Below, in pieces: positions 45,049 to 58,838 of a stretch of DNA of 64,000 nucleotides; the first letter of the stretch is position 1, and each line of letters starts with the position of its first letter. This DNA comes from Agrostemma githago (taxonomy: Eukaryota; Streptophyta; Magnoliopsida; Caryophyllales; Caryophyllaceae), in NCBI GenBank assembly GCA_958450325.1, contig OY288248.1, forward strand, positions 1,178,001-1,242,000. Reading direction: 5' to 3'. The notes beneath the pieces are model-generated. The model did not search any database and had not been told where the DNA came from. It was given only the letters and a program-made list of their open reading frames with translations. The position numbers and the translations under genes are program-made.

Positions 45049-45600
45049 CGCCGTCGCCGCTGACACCGCTACATCATCTACTCTTCTGTTTTGAAGAAAA
45101 CGGGTGGATCAGATGAGAACAATCCAACGATAATCACCCTTTCAAACAATTTGCAAGGGTTTGATTTTTAATCCCTACTGATTGTTCGATTTGAAAAACC
45201 CTATTTTTTTTTTTATTAGATTAGATTGGGGTTTTTTTTTGTATTGTTTTGTTTTGATTGGATTTGAATTGGGAATGTATCAATCGGACATAATTTGAAT
45301 TGGGAATGTATCATTTGGGTAATTAATTACTCTTTTATTTTCTTAAATCCTAATCAATCAATCTTTGCTTGAATTCTTGTTCATCGAGTCGGATTATCGT
45401 TTGCTGAATTAGGGTTCTTAAAAAAAAATATCTATGTTTTTCCCCAAATCAATTGGAAATTATATACTTGTACAATGAGTCAATGACGATATCTATTTCT
45501 TTCTTCTCTTCTTTTTATTAATTTGATTTTTTGAATTCCTTTGTTAATTTGATGTTGATAAATATGATAATTGAATAAATTTCAAGTGATCGATTTATAT
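44917..45600. other. Intergenic DNA with a (CCG)n run
   Basis: CCGCCGCCGCCG-type repeat at about 45,016-45,060, then CTGACACCGCTACATCATCT. GC-rich trinucleotide runs like this are common in plant leaders or first exons, but no frame or splice site supports a gene. Two TTTGAATTGGGAATGTATCA units at about 45,264 and 45,294 are a small duplication. Confidence 0.5.
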
Positions 45601-46385
45601 TGATAATTCGTACTGTATCTAGTATACTCGATTCTAAGTCGTCTTCGATAATTTGGTAACAGTTGATAGTCAATTTAACGCATATAAATGGTTTCAACCA
45701 CCACAATAATAGATTCAGAAAATCGTCAAAAATGATCGATTTTGAAGGTTATTATTCACGTTTTTATGTCCGACCAGATTCCGAAATAAAATGTTTTGAA
45801 ATTCGAACCATAATTACCGCATAATATTTACATCAATCACGTGGTAATAAAAGACGAAAATGAATTACAATAAAGACATTTCTAGGTAACATTGTACATT
45901 AAGAAAAATCGTCGAAAATTGTCGATTTTGAAGGTTATTATCTACGTTTTTTTGTTCGACTAGGTCCAAAAATTAAAAGTCTTGAAATTCGCACCATAAT
46001 TACTCCATAATATATACATCATCCCGCTGAAAATTAAAGGGGAAAATTGTTAAAAAAAAAGACATTTAGAGGTCTTTTAAGTACTCTTCGAATCATTCAG
46101 AGGAGTAGGCGGTCTTTTGGAAGGATCAAGCAAGATGTGAAGTATGTTGAAGCTCGAGCCCTTCTCACTGCTCTTCACCAACACTCAGTCCTTGGGAGTG
46201 GTCTTAATTCCTTGTATCTGTTATCTAAGTTTGTTATATATATGTTGTATTATGATGCAACTCGATCCCTATACAAAAGAGCACATACTTTAATGGTAGT
46301 TGCTCTAACTTTGTATTAGGGGGGACTTTGAATCTTTGGCAAAAAAAAAAAAAAAAAAGTACTCTTCGAATCATGCTAAAATTGT
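45601..46385 (-). repeat. Satellite-like array, left inverted part (about two monomers)
   Basis: Positions 45,601-46,060 contain GATTTTGAAGGTTATTAT, AAATTCGCACCATAATTA and AAGACATTTAGAGG, which are the reverse complement of the forward monomer seen from 46,386. The orientation changes at about 46,380, where ACTCTTCGAATCATGCTAAA meets GTAAGACATCATGGAGTAAT. A retroposon is inserted at 46,097. Confidence 0.8.
46097..46356 (+). mobile_element. Poly(A) retroposon with an 18-bp target duplication
   Basis: AAGTACTCTTCGAATCAT occurs directly before (46,079-46,096) and directly after (46,357-46,374) the insert. The insert ends with an A run (46,341-46,358, part of which may belong to the target). Empty copies of the site exist elsewhere in the satellite (AAGTACTCTTCGAGTCGTGC at 62,085), which confirms the insertion. 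The 90-residue frame across it (EARALLTALHQHSVLGSG) is not recognised. It is a short SINE, a 5'-truncated LINE or a retrocopy of an mRNA 3' end. Confidence 0.8.
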
Positions 46386-49300
46386 AAGACATCATGGAGT
46401 AATTATGGTGTGAATTTTAAGACATTTAATTTTGGGAACTAATTTGACCAAAAAACGTGGATAATAACCTTCAAAATTGACGATTTTTCTTAGTCTATGA
46501 AGCTGCTTTCTGATACCATTCAGAAACGACCAATATGCATAGAAATGACTATTAACAGTTAGCAAATGATCGAAAATGACTTACAGTCAAGTATATAGCT
46601 TGTTTCGTTACATTTTATCACGACTTGAAAAGTACTCATAAGGCCTCTAAATGTCTTTATTTAACACAATTTTCTCATTTTATTACGACGTGATTGATGT
46701 GTATATCATAGAGTAAGTAATTATGGTGCGAACTGTAAGACATTTAATTTTGGGACCTAATTTCACTAAAGAACGTGGATAATAACCTTCAAAATTGACG
46801 ATATTTGACGAATTTTTTGAGTCTATGACATTGCTTTCTGAAATCATTTAGAAACAACCGATATGCGTGGAAATGACTATTATTAACAGTATCGAAAACA
46901 ACTTACAGTCAAGTTTATAACTTGTTTCGTTAAATTTTATCACGACTCGAAAAGTATTCATATGTCCTCTAAATGTCTTTATTTAACACCATTTTCTCGT
47001 TTTATTACGACGTGATTGATGTATATATATCATGGAGTAATTATGACGCGAATTTTAAGATACTTAATATCGGGACCTAAATTGACCAAAAAACGTGTAT
47101 AATAACCTTCAAAATCGACGATTTTGGACGAATTTTTTGAGTCTATGACACTGCTTTCCGAAACCATTTAGAAATAACCGATATGCGTAGAAATGACTAT
47201 TAACAGTTAGAATGGATCGAAAACGACTTACAGTCAAGTAAGTATATATCTTGTTTCGTTAAATTTTATCACGACTCGAAAAGTATTCATAAGGCCTCTA
47301 AATGTCTTTATTCAACACCATTTTCTCATTTTATTACGACGTGATTGATGTATATATCATGGATTAATTATGGTGCGAATTTGAAGACATTTAATTTCGG
47401 GACCTATTTTGATCAAAAAAACGTGGATAATAACCTTCAAAATCAACGATTTTCGACGAATTTTTGAGTCTATGACACTGCTTTCTGAAACCATTTAGAA
47501 ACAACCGATATGCAAGGAAATGACTATTAACAATTAGCAATGGATCGAAAACGACTTACATATATATATCTTGTTTCGTTAAATTTTATCACGACTCGAA
47601 AAGTATTCGTAAGACCTATAAATGTCTTTATTTAACACCATTTTCTCATTTTATTACGACGTGATTGATGTATATATCATGGAGTAATTATGGCGCAAAT
47701 TTTAAGACATTTAATTTCGACACCAAATTTGACAAAAAAACGTGGATAATAACCTTCAAAATCGACGATTTTCGATGAATTTTTTGAGTTTATGAAACTG
47801 CTTTCTGAAACTATTTAACAACCTATATGCGTGGAAATAACTATTAACAGTTAGCAATGGATCGAAAACGACTTACAGTCAAGTATATATATCTTGTTTC
47901 GTTAAATTTTATTGTGACTTGAGAAGTACTCATAACGCCTCTAAATGTCATTATTTAACACTATTTTCTCATTTTATTACGACGTGATTGATGTATATAT
48001 TATGGAGTAATTATGGCGCGAATTTTAAGACATTTATTTTCGGGACTTATTTTGTCAAAAAAACGTGGATAATAACCTTCAAAATCGACGCTTTTTAACG
48101 AATTTTTTGAGTCTATGACACTGCTTTCTGAAACCATTTAGAAACAACCGATATGCGTGGAAATGACTATTAACAATTAGCAATGGATCGAAAACGACTT
48201 ACAGTCAAGTATATATCTTGTTTCGTTAAATTTTATCACGACTCGAAAAGTACTCATAAGACCTATAAATGTCTTTATTTAACACCATTTTATCATTTTT
48301 TTACCTCGTGATTGATGTATATATGATGTAGTAATTATGGCGCGAATTTTAAGACATTTCATTTCGTGACCAAATTTGACCAAAAAACGTGGATAATAAC
48401 CTTCAAAATCAACGATTTTCGGTGATTTTTTTTGAGTCTATGACACTGCTTTCTGAAACCATTTAAAAACAACCGATATGCATGGAAATGACTATTAACA
48501 GTTAGCAATGGATCGAAAACGACTTACAGTCAAGTATATATCTTGTTTCGTTAAATTTTATCACGACTCGAAAAGTACTCATAAGGCCTCTAAATGTCTT
48601 TATTTAACACCATTTTCTCATTTTATTACGACGTGATTGATGTATATATCATGGAGTAATTAAGGCGCGAATTTTAAGATATTTAATTTCGGGACCTAAT
48701 TTCACCAAAAAAACGTGGATAATAACCTTCCAAATCGACGATTTTCGACGATTTTTTTGAGTCTATGACACTGTTTTCTGAAACCATTTAGAAACGACTG
48801 GTATGCATGGAAATGACTATTAACTATTTGCAATGGATCGAAAACGACTTACAGTCAAGTATATATCTTGTTTCGTTAAATTTTATCGCGACTCGAAAAG
48901 TACTCATAAGACCTATAAATGTCTTTATTTAACATCATTTTCTCATTTTATTACGATGTGATTGATGTATATATCATAGAGTAATTATGGCGCGAATTTT
49001 AAGATATTTAATTTCGGGACCTAATAATTTCACCAAAAAAACGTGGATAATAAACTTCAAAATCGACGATTTTTGACGAATTTTTTGAGTCTATGACATT
49101 GTTTTTTGAAACCATTTAGAAACAACCGATATGCGTGGAAATGACTATAAACAGTTAGCAATGGATCGAAAACGACTTACAGTCAAGTATATATCCTGTT
49201 TCGTTAAATTTTATCGCGACTCGAAAAGTACTCATAAGACCTATAAATGTCTTTATATAACACCATTTTCTCATTTTATTACGACTTGATTGATGTATAT

Positions 49301-52300
49301 ATCATGGAGTAATCATGCCGCGAATTTTAAGATATTTAATTTCGTGACCAAATTTGACCAAAAAACGTGGATAATAACCTTCAAAATCGACGATTTTTTT
49401 GAGTTTATGACACTGCTTTCTGAAAGCATTTAGAAACAACCGATAAACGTGGAAATGACTAATAACAGTTAGCAATGGATCAAAAATGAATTAGAATCAA
49501 GTATATAGATTGTTTCGTTAAATTTTATCACGACTCGAAAAGTACTCATAAGACTTCTAAATTTCTTTATTTAACACCATTTTCTCATTTTATTACGACG
49601 TGATTGATGTATATATCATGGAGTAATTATGACGCGAATTTTAAGATATTTAATTTCAGGACCTAATTTGACCAAAAAACGTGGATAATAACCTTCAAAA
49701 TCGATGATATTCGACGATTTTTGTTAGTCTATGACACTGCTTTCTGAAACCATTTAGAAACAACCGATATGCGTGGAAATGACTATTAATAGTTATCAAT
49801 GGATCGAAAACGACTTACAGTCAAGTATATATATCTTGTTTCGTTAAATTTTATCACGACTCGAAAAGTATTCATAAGGCTCTAAATGTTTTTATTTAAC
49901 ACCATTTTCTCATTTTATTACGACATGATTGATGTATATATCATGGAGTAATTATGGTGCAAATTTTAAGATATTTAATTTCGGGACCTTATTTCACAAA
50001 AAAACGTGGATAATAACCTTCAAAATCGACGATTTTTGACGAATTTTTTGAGTCTATGACACTGCTTTCTGAACGCAGTTAGAAACAACCGATATACGTG
50101 GAAATGACTATTAACAGTTAGTAATGTATCAAAAATGAATTAGAATCAAGTATATAGCTTGTTTCGTTAAATTTTAGCACGACTCGAAAAGTATTCATAA
50201 GGCCTCTAAATGTCTTTATTTAACACACATTTATCATTTTTTTACCACGCGATTGATCTATATATTATGGAGTAATTATGGCGCGAATTTTAAGACATTT
50301 AATTTCGGGACCAAATTTCACCAAAAAACGTGGATAATAACCTTCAAATTCAACGATTTTCGACGAATTTTTTGAGTCTATGACACTGCTTTCTGAAACC
50401 ATTTAGAAACAACCGATATGCGTGGAAATGACTATTAACAATTAGCAATGGATTGAAAACGACTTACAATTAAGTATATATCATGTTTCGTTAAATTTTA
50501 TCATGACTCAAAAAGTATATATATGGCCTCTAAAGGTCTTTATTTAACACAATTTTCTCATTTTTTTACCACGTGATTGATGTATATATGATGCAGTAAC
50601 TATGGCGCAAATTTTGAAACATTTCATTTCGTGACCAAATTTGATAAAAAAACGTAGATAATAACCTTCAAAACCAACGATTTTCGGCGATTTTTTTGAG
50701 TCTATGACACTGCTTTCTGAAACCATTTAGAAACAACTAATATGCATGGAAATGACTGTTAACAATTAGCAATGGATCGAAAACGACTTACAGTCAAGTA
50801 TATATCTTGTTTCGTTAAATTTTATCGCGACTCGAAAAGTGCTCATAAGACCTATAAATGTCTTTATTTAACACCATTTTATCATTTTTTTACCTCGTGA
50901 TTGATGTATATATGATGTAGTAATTATGGCGCGAATTTTAAGACATTTCATTTCGTGACCAAATTTGACCAAAAAACGTGGATAATAACCTTCAAAATCA
51001 ACGATTTTCGGTGATTTTTTTTGAGTCTATGACACTGCTTTCTGAAACCATTTAAAAACAACCGATATGCATGGAAATGATTATTAACAGTTAGCAATGG
51101 ATCGAAAACGACTTACAGTCAAGTATATATCTTGTTTCGTTAAATTTTATCACGACTCGAAAAGTACTCATAAGGCCTCTAAATGTCTTTATTTAACACC
51201 ATTTTCTCATTTTATTACGACGTGATTGATGTATATATCATGGAGTAATTAAGGCGCGAATTTTAAGATATTTAATTTTGGGACCTAATTTCACCAAAAA
51301 AACGTGGATAATAACCTTCCAAATCGACGATTTTCGACGATTTTTTTGAGTCTATGACACTGTTTTCTGAAACCATTTAGAAACGACTGGTATGCATGGA
51401 AATGACTATTAACTATTAGCAATGGATCGAAAACGACATACAGTCAAGTATATATCTTGTTTCGTTAAATTTTATCGCGACTCGAAAAGTACTCATAAGA
51501 CCTATAAATGTCTTTATTTAACATCATTTTCTCATTTTATTACGATGTGATTGATGTATATATCATGGAGTAATTATGGCGCGAATTTTAAGATATTTAA
51601 TTTCGGGACCTAATAATTTCACCAAAAAAACGTGGATAATAAACTTCAAAATCGACGATTTTTGACGAATTTTTTGAGTCTATGACATTGTTTTTTGAAA
51701 CCATTTAGAAACAACCGATATGCGTGGAAATGACTATAAACAGTTAGCAATGGATCGAAAACGACTTACAGTCAAGTATATATCTTGTTTCGTTAAATTT
51801 TATCGCGACTCGAAAAGTACTCATAAAACCTATAAATGTCTTTATATAACACCATTTTCTCATTTTATTACGACTTGATTGATGTATATATCATGGAGTA
51901 ATCATGCCGCGAATTTTAAGATATTTAATTTAGTGACCAAATTTGACCAAAAAACGTGGATAATAACCTTCAAAATCGACGATTTTTTTGAGTTTATGAC
52001 ACTGCTTTCTGAAAGCATTTAGAAACAACCGATAAACGTGGAAATGACTAATAACAGTTAGCAATGGATCAAAAATGAATTAGAATCAAGTATATAGATT
52101 GTTTCGTTAAATTTTATCACGACTTGAAAAGTACTCATAAGACTTCTAAATTTCTTTATTTAACACCATTTTCTCATTTTATTACGACGTGATTGATGAA
52201 TATATCATGGAGTAATTATGACGCGAATTTTAAGATATTTAATTTCAGGACCTAATTTGACCAAAAAACGTGGATAATAACCTTCAAAATCGATGATATT

Positions 52301-52605
52301 CGACGATTTTTTTTAGTCTATGACACTGCTTTATGAAACCATTTAGAAACAACCGATATGCGTGGAAATGACTATTAATAGTTATCAATGGATCGAAAAC
52401 GACTTACAGTCAAGTATATATATCTTGTTTCGTTAAATTTTATCACGACTCGAAAAGTATTCATGAGGCTCTAAATGTTTTTATTTAACACCATTTTCTC
52501 ATTTTATTACGACATGATTGATGTATATATCATGGAGTAATTATGGTGCAAATTTTAAGATATTTAATTTCGGGACCTTATTTCACAAAAAAACGTGGAT
52601 AATAA
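46386..52605 (+). repeat. Satellite-like array, forward part (about 19 monomers of about 323 bp)
   Basis: The landmark GATTGATGTATATAT, or a close variant, occurs at 46,692, 47,014, 47,343, 47,663, 47,986, 48,310, 48,635, 48,960, 49,288, 49,602, 49,927, 50,251, 50,575 and 50,899, and on to 52,516, spacing 314-329. Each monomer carries AACGTGGATAATAACCTTCA, TTTTTTGAGTCTATGACACT, GAAACCATTTAGAAACAACC and TCTTGTTTCGTTAAATTTTA. Small frames of 60 aa are by-products. The array is interrupted at 52,605 by an LTR element and resumes at 60,696. Confidence 0.92.
48235..52605 (+). repeat. Higher-order block: 8 monomers (2,589 bp) duplicated in tandem
   Basis: Positions 48,304 and 50,893, and 49,982 and 52,571, are the same sites in near-identical sequence, each offset exactly 2,589 bp. 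Identity between the two blocks is much higher than between neighbouring monomers. The second block runs into the LTR element at 52,605 and continues after it (60,696 to about 61,200 matches 50,012 to about 50,510). It begins between about 48,170 and 48,235. Confidence 0.85.
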
Positions 52606-54462
52606 TGTAACACCCCCATTTATCCAAGAGCCTTATCAAGACATTCCCGGATAAATAAAGGTGTAACCACCTCGGTTTTCCGAGGTAGTAGCTCATTACA
52701 ATACAACATGGAATGCCAAACCGACAATTAGATTTAAACATTACAACTCATTAACTATTACAACTCTAGTTACACAGCGGAAGCTATACAATCTATATAA
52801 ACAGGAATGCCTACGCATTAACCCGTGCTTCGACCAGGATCATTATCGCGTTCGCCCCAGTCCCGTACAAGCATCCCCGCATCCAAACACATCACAAAAT
52901 ACATAACCTGTATTATAGACTGCTCCCCAGTTGATCGGAAATATCAATTGGATCATCACAGGCCCCCAATAAAATAGGGTGAGGATATAGACAGAGGCAA
53001 CGGTTAGAACATGTTAACATTGTATCATAGATACATAATATAAAACATCCAGTCTCAACCGTCTCAGTACCATCATCGGTACCAATCAATAATATCATCC
53101 CAACATTCAGTACCATCATGGTACCATATCAATAATCTCATCTCAACTCTTCTGGCAGGCCCTTTCATTCCGAGTGTGCACACCCCCCACAGGTTCAACA
53201 ACCCGCGAGGAGAAATCAGGGAGGGGACCGTGATCAAAGGCCCCGGCTAGGTCTAAAGCTAGCCTCACCAACTCCATTATATGATATTCAACAATCATTC
53301 TCCCATCAATATTCAACATTATTCTTATTATCACAATATCATAACGTACTCGTAACTCATACATGCATAAAAATATTAACGTATTCTAAGTAAGGAAAAC
53401 CTTACCTAATTAGCAGGTCACCACTGGGTCGGTAGTACAGGATCACCACAGAAACTCTACAAATAGTAAAGTAGTATATTCTTAAATTAATATCGAACCT
53501 AACGTAATTAACTTATAAAGTGGAACCGACTCCACCTAACTAAATTATAGCATGAAACGACCAACGTAACTAATATTATAACACCTCAATAGTATACCAA
53601 TAGTAATACTAATATTATAACTAATAGTATACACACATCTGTTATAACTCTTACACCTCACTACTATTATACGGAGTAACTAATATTCATTTAGCCAACA
53701 TACCCACTTATCGCCCTTATATACCCCCATCTTACTCCCTTATATACCCACTAATGGTAGCACGCACAACACCTCAAAACAAGGGCAGTAGACCGACAGA
53801 AACAATACTCCGACTACGACAATGACAATAACACGAAACCCCAAAACTAACCGCCTCATGACCACCTCACCCCCTCTCATGACAACAACAATGAACCACG
53901 AATACAACAACTCAACGACCCGACATAATAATAGCCCGACACTTACCCTATTCTGGTCGTGGCCCTTCTAATACGATATCGGAATACAAATCACGACCCA
54001 AAAATAGAAAAGACAACGGAATATACCTATATATGCGTGTACGGTCTGATCGACGGCCTGACTCGGTTTCCCCCTTTCCTTCCTCTTGTTTGGCCGTGAA
54101 TGGTGAGGGTTAAGATCAAGGAGCGTGGGATGATGGTGGTTGCTACCCGAATAGGTTAATAAAAAAACAAGAATAGTTATATAGGAATAAGGGAGGTTGA
54201 GCATAGGTTAATAAAATAAAGGGGTGTGGGTAAGGTTGATAATCCAAAGAAGTGTGTGTTGGTTTAAATCATAAATAAAGGGAGTGTGCTAGTGTGAATA
54301 CGCCGTTTATGTGCATCACAATTTAGGTTAGACGTTATAACTTGGGCTCGGAAAATGGGTCTGGTCTTGTTTGTTTGGTTTTACTTAAGCTTTAATCTGA
54401 CTTAACCGTCCTGACTCAATTTGACTTACGATTTGACTTTCTATAAAAGTATGGGTATTACA
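52606..54462 (-). repeat. 3' LTR of the LARD-like element (left copy)
   Basis: 1,857 bp, TG...CA ends. Compared by eye with the right LTR I found a single difference (C at 52,670, T at 58,903). Three short frames (52,913-53,119; 53,143-53,364; 53,968-54,204) recur unchanged in the other LTR and are not genes. Confidence 0.93.
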
Positions 54463-54930
54463 ATCTACCCTCCTTATAAGGAACTTCGTCCCGAAGTTCA
54501 CCTCTTACTACGGAACGACTAATTATACCAACCTGACCGACTAACTAATCAATAGCTGCCTAATCACCCAATCACCAAAGTAACATAAATAACATAATGT
54601 GAATAATCAAAATGGGGTGTTACAATCTACCCTCCTTATAAGGAACTTCGTCCCGATGTTCGGGATCCAACTAATAACGACCCTTCTCGACTGACTGACA
54701 ACTTGCACCATGCACCCTTAATCGAACACATCACATGACTCATCATATAACTAACTGTTGTATGTTGTATCTGCGTCACAGTACTACTGACAAACAACCC
54801 ACGTACTTATGGCTAATGACAACAATACCATCTTACTATGTGATGCAGACACAACAATTAAGCACACCTATTTTAGAAAACAAGGTATGACATCCTTCCC
54901 TCCTTATAATGAACTTCGCCCCGAAGTTCG
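54463..54930 (-). promoter_or_regulatory. Polypurine tract and repeated hairpin motif at the element's 3' end
   Basis: On the plus strand ATCTACCCTCCTTATAAG (54,463-54,480) is the polypurine tract complement. It is followed by GAACTTCGTCCCGAAGTTC (54,481-54,499), a perfect 8-bp inverted repeat with a 3-nt loop. Variants of the same motif recur at 54,645-54,663 and 54,911-54,929. The second is again preceded by a polypurine tract and by GGGGTGTTACA, which looks like another LTR start. Confidence 0.7.
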
Positions 54931-57900
54931 CTGATTTTATACTCACGCTACCTAACACATCTTATATATATGTCGACACTATCTTGACACCAACGAGGTC
55001 ACTCTTTCTCAATATCCTATCATTTAAGACGCCAATGTAAACTTTTATAACAAGTATACTTGTAATATTTGACCATGGGTAAGTAAGTCAGTAATATGCA
55101 TAATCAATTCATGTGTTCCATCACTATGATTCTAAGGACATTTCTCACACGCATAACATCTTTTTGTCATTTCACAACCTCCATTTATTTTGGTATCATG
55201 CCTAACACAACAGTTCATTCATGTTTCATTCAAGTTTCCCAACTTACTCACCTATCAACAGATCACGAGGGGTTCTACCCTCACATTCATCCATATTTCG
55301 CAACCTTTTTTTTTTTAACGACTGCATGCATCATCACTTAGATTCTTCATTCTCATGATTCAACCTAAGTACCGGCATACTATTTTGTAACTCATTCTCA
55401 AATGTCGTACTTCACTTAAGTTAAGCCAAAGAGACTTCTTATTAGTACCACTAGGTTTATACTAGTTATACTTGTCATGACTCAATTCACATGCTGCCAG
55501 ACAAAACTAATGAATGCACTTGTAACTTATAAACTTGCGGGAACCCTCTTCCCATGACACACTTACATGCATGGACATCATTACTATCATCCAACACGAT
55601 TATTCGTACAAGGACTATTTGATTAAACTCGGTCTGACGCCTAGTGACATGTCACTTTACTTGCATGGACTCGTGATCGTGATGTTAGTACCTTGTACTA
55701 TAACCCGACTTGTTGACCTCGAAACATAAGTGATGACACAACGCATTAACAGATAAACCTTGAACTTGGTTACAAAGAGTTCAATTCACATAATATAGTT
55801 AGTCTGACTGGATTTTGTAGTTTGGAGTATTCAGACATGAAAGCACGTATGTCTCCTTTTAGTTTGTTACTACTACTTCATCATCTATTTCTTTGACCCT
55901 TCACTATTCATTAATCTAGATTCTTGTAACGTCACCATATCAGTTATCATTCCCTTACGCTTATTTATATAATTAAACGCGTTAACTACCATTATTACGA
56001 CTTTCTTACAAGTAACTTAAACGACAATATGTCCTCATGACGTCTCTTTACTATGTCCCGCCACTCGTTTCAATCATTATGACACGTACTCCAAATCTAC
56101 ATATGATGATAATACGTTGACACGATTGCATCTTTAACGGGTTCAGACTCACATGTATACATACTTGAGAGGAATCATTTAGGCAAGTAATAATAAGACA
56201 ACTGAACACTTTTACATGACCACGTGAATAATTTCAAAATTTGGGACAAGTGACAGGTGACATATGCTTATCCAGACTGCAATAATTAATCAAGTAATTC
56301 ATTATGTCTTAGGTTCACATAAGTTGTACATTTAGACACCAGGATAAGACTTAGGACTAACACTCATCCCGTAGACATCATTCATCTCAGCATATGTTAC
56401 TCATTGACTGATAATTAAGACAAAACTCATCACAGATATACAGGAGCAATTAAGAATAACATTTGACTGGTTTACAAAACATGTCTAATTTAAGTCTATT
56501 ACGACTAAATATGAAAGATGACGTTTTGTTTATTACTTAGATGCAACCAAACACTCGGTTCGTAGTTTAACGACTCGACCTTTCCCGACTTCTCATAGAA
56601 ATTACTACTTATATTGGATACGTGTGTCGATGTTCTTTATCACATAAGCGACTCAGGACCGTGACAGATTTATCAGACAACAACACATTTGATCCATAAG
56701 ATTCACGTTAAGGCATGCAATTATGCAACATGAACAAGTATGACCTCTCATAACCCGAATTTACTCTGAATTTGTCATTAACATATAAGTCTAACTCAAT
56801 TTCATCATACGATAAGGTAGAAATTTTCAAATTAGTGCATTCACTTGAACAAGACGAAACAATGACCATTCAATGGACTTAGACACATTTTCAGAACATT
56901 GCCGTCATGATAGAAAAATTGTAATTAAATCATTATAACTCAAAACAATGTGAAACTAGTGGTCTTAGACTCTCAAGACAGTCATGTACAACTTTCTAGT
57001 TAAAATCATTTTCAAATTCCAAACATAACAGTGATTTGCATAAGCATTTTCATGAACTAACAAATTTTTACCTTGAAAAAGCTTTGATTGATAAAACAAG
57101 TTATTTCAAATCATATTTTCGAGCAACCAAGTTCCAACATTATCCAGACTCTTCAAAGTGATCTGGGTAAAAATTCTCAATAATAATTTAATCTCTAAGT
57201 AAGGTGTGTAATGGAAACGTCACCACTAGCAAATAGGTTGAACTACTTGGGTTTAAATACCGAAATTTTGCAGGGAAGAACTAGACTTAAAATAAATGTT
57301 AGTCTCTTTTCAAACTTTTGTGAAAGGGACATTGTAAACAGGTGAAACAATTCAGTAACACATTATTCCTGTTAACGAAGGTGTTTTAAGCTATTATGAC
57401 ATTATCTCGACACGGTTAGCGAGCACGTTTGCTTAGGCCATTCAAACAGAAATCAGTACACATTATTCATGTTAGATAAAGTGTTTTAAATGTGTATGTC
57501 ATTAACTCAACACGGGTTTTTATAAATGCTCAGTTAAACCATCAAGAACAGAAATTAATAACGAGGTACGACTCAGAACCTATCATAATGACAGGAAAGC
57601 ATATAAACTCAAAACGAAACACAATTATCTAAGTGTCTTTGACAAAAATTCACATTAACAAACACGACACCATAGATGTATCCTTTTAATAGCACGCTGC
57701 ACTCCAATTCAAGTAGTAAACAGATTTCGATTGCACACTTTATCTTGTAAATCACATTGTATAAATCAGGGTGAAATAGAAACGACACATTTATATATAC
57801 ATTGTGCCTCCCTATAATATAACAGATCGACATAATTTCAGATACCACATACATTTTCAAAAACAAATTGATAGACAAGTTCATTTACGCCATTACAAGA

Positions 57901-58823
57901 GAATGATGAGGACCAATAAAAATGACACCATTCAGATCGATATAAAGCAAGTAAATCACATTAACTCGAAATGGGTCTCAAGTATTCCTACATTGTTCGA
58001 CTATTAGGCTCATTAACTCGTACTTTATTCGCAATATGACACCCTTCATGGACACATTACGAACCATTATATTTCTAGCTATTCATTCTCATTAAGTAAC
58101 GTGAAGGCAGCTAATAAATTATATCGACAAGGAAGCACATAACACTAAAACGGAACACAAGTATTCAAGTACTTTTGAATAACATTCCCATTACGACACA
58201 CTAAACCACATAAATTATCAACCCTCTAAACATATTACGATACATGTACCATTACCAGAGAACAATCTCTTTCCAATAATGTGAACGACTCCATTACATT
58301 ATTTCAACAAGACAGACACAGATTACCACCAAATCCACTAATTAAAACTCGTTTATCGCTTACGACACTACTACGTATAAACACCTCGACGTTGTATCTA
58401 TTGTTACTACCAACTCTGACTATGAACTTACTCTCACCCAGGGTGATTGACTCTTACCTCAACCTTACATGCTGTAACATATTCCTCATATGGCCTAGTA
58501 CTAGTTACTATAACATGCTAATAACGTAAGTACGTACTAGTCACATCTCAGCTTATACAGTTCGATCACTACATCTCATACGTCAAACAATGCAACAAGT
58601 TATCACAGGCAGTCATCACAAAACATTCATTGCATCACAACGTATCCCTTCCTAATTTATACCCCATCTCATTTCTCACACGCGGTTACCGGGTCAAGAC
58701 CAAGAGGGCCGGGGTTGGTATAAGGACGTCTCCTCAACCGAGTTTTAGAGGGGCTCCTGATGGTCCATCACCGGGGTTCATTTTATTTTCTTAGGTTCAT
58801 TTATTCAGGCTCCAAGATCGATC
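54931..58823. other. Interior of the LARD-like element
   Basis: No protein domain is recognisable on either strand; the longest frames are under 95 aa and unlike gag or pol. An imperfect duplication of about 120 bp with ACATTATTCCTGTTA and ACATTATTCATGTTA occurs at about 57,358 and 57,460. Movement would need enzymes supplied by another element. Confidence 0.7.
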
Positions 58824-58835
58824 GCTCTGATACCA
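58824..58835 (-). other. Primer binding site (initiator-Met tRNA)
   Basis: TGGTATCAGAGC on the minus strand, three bases inside the right LTR. It fixes the element's orientation and identifies the right LTR as the 5' LTR. Confidence 0.92.
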
Positions 58836-58838
58836 CTT

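Noticed and set aside
45005..45170. First exon of a gene at the (CCG)n run
   Set aside because: No open frame longer than a few codons after the ATG, no following exon found before the satellite begins.
46047..46319. 90-aa frame as a gene
   Set aside because: It begins in the satellite and runs through a retroposon insert bounded by an 18-bp target duplication; not an independent gene.
52913..54204. Three short frames identical in both LTRs
   Set aside because: Identical because the LTRs are identical; short, no domain, no reason to call genes.
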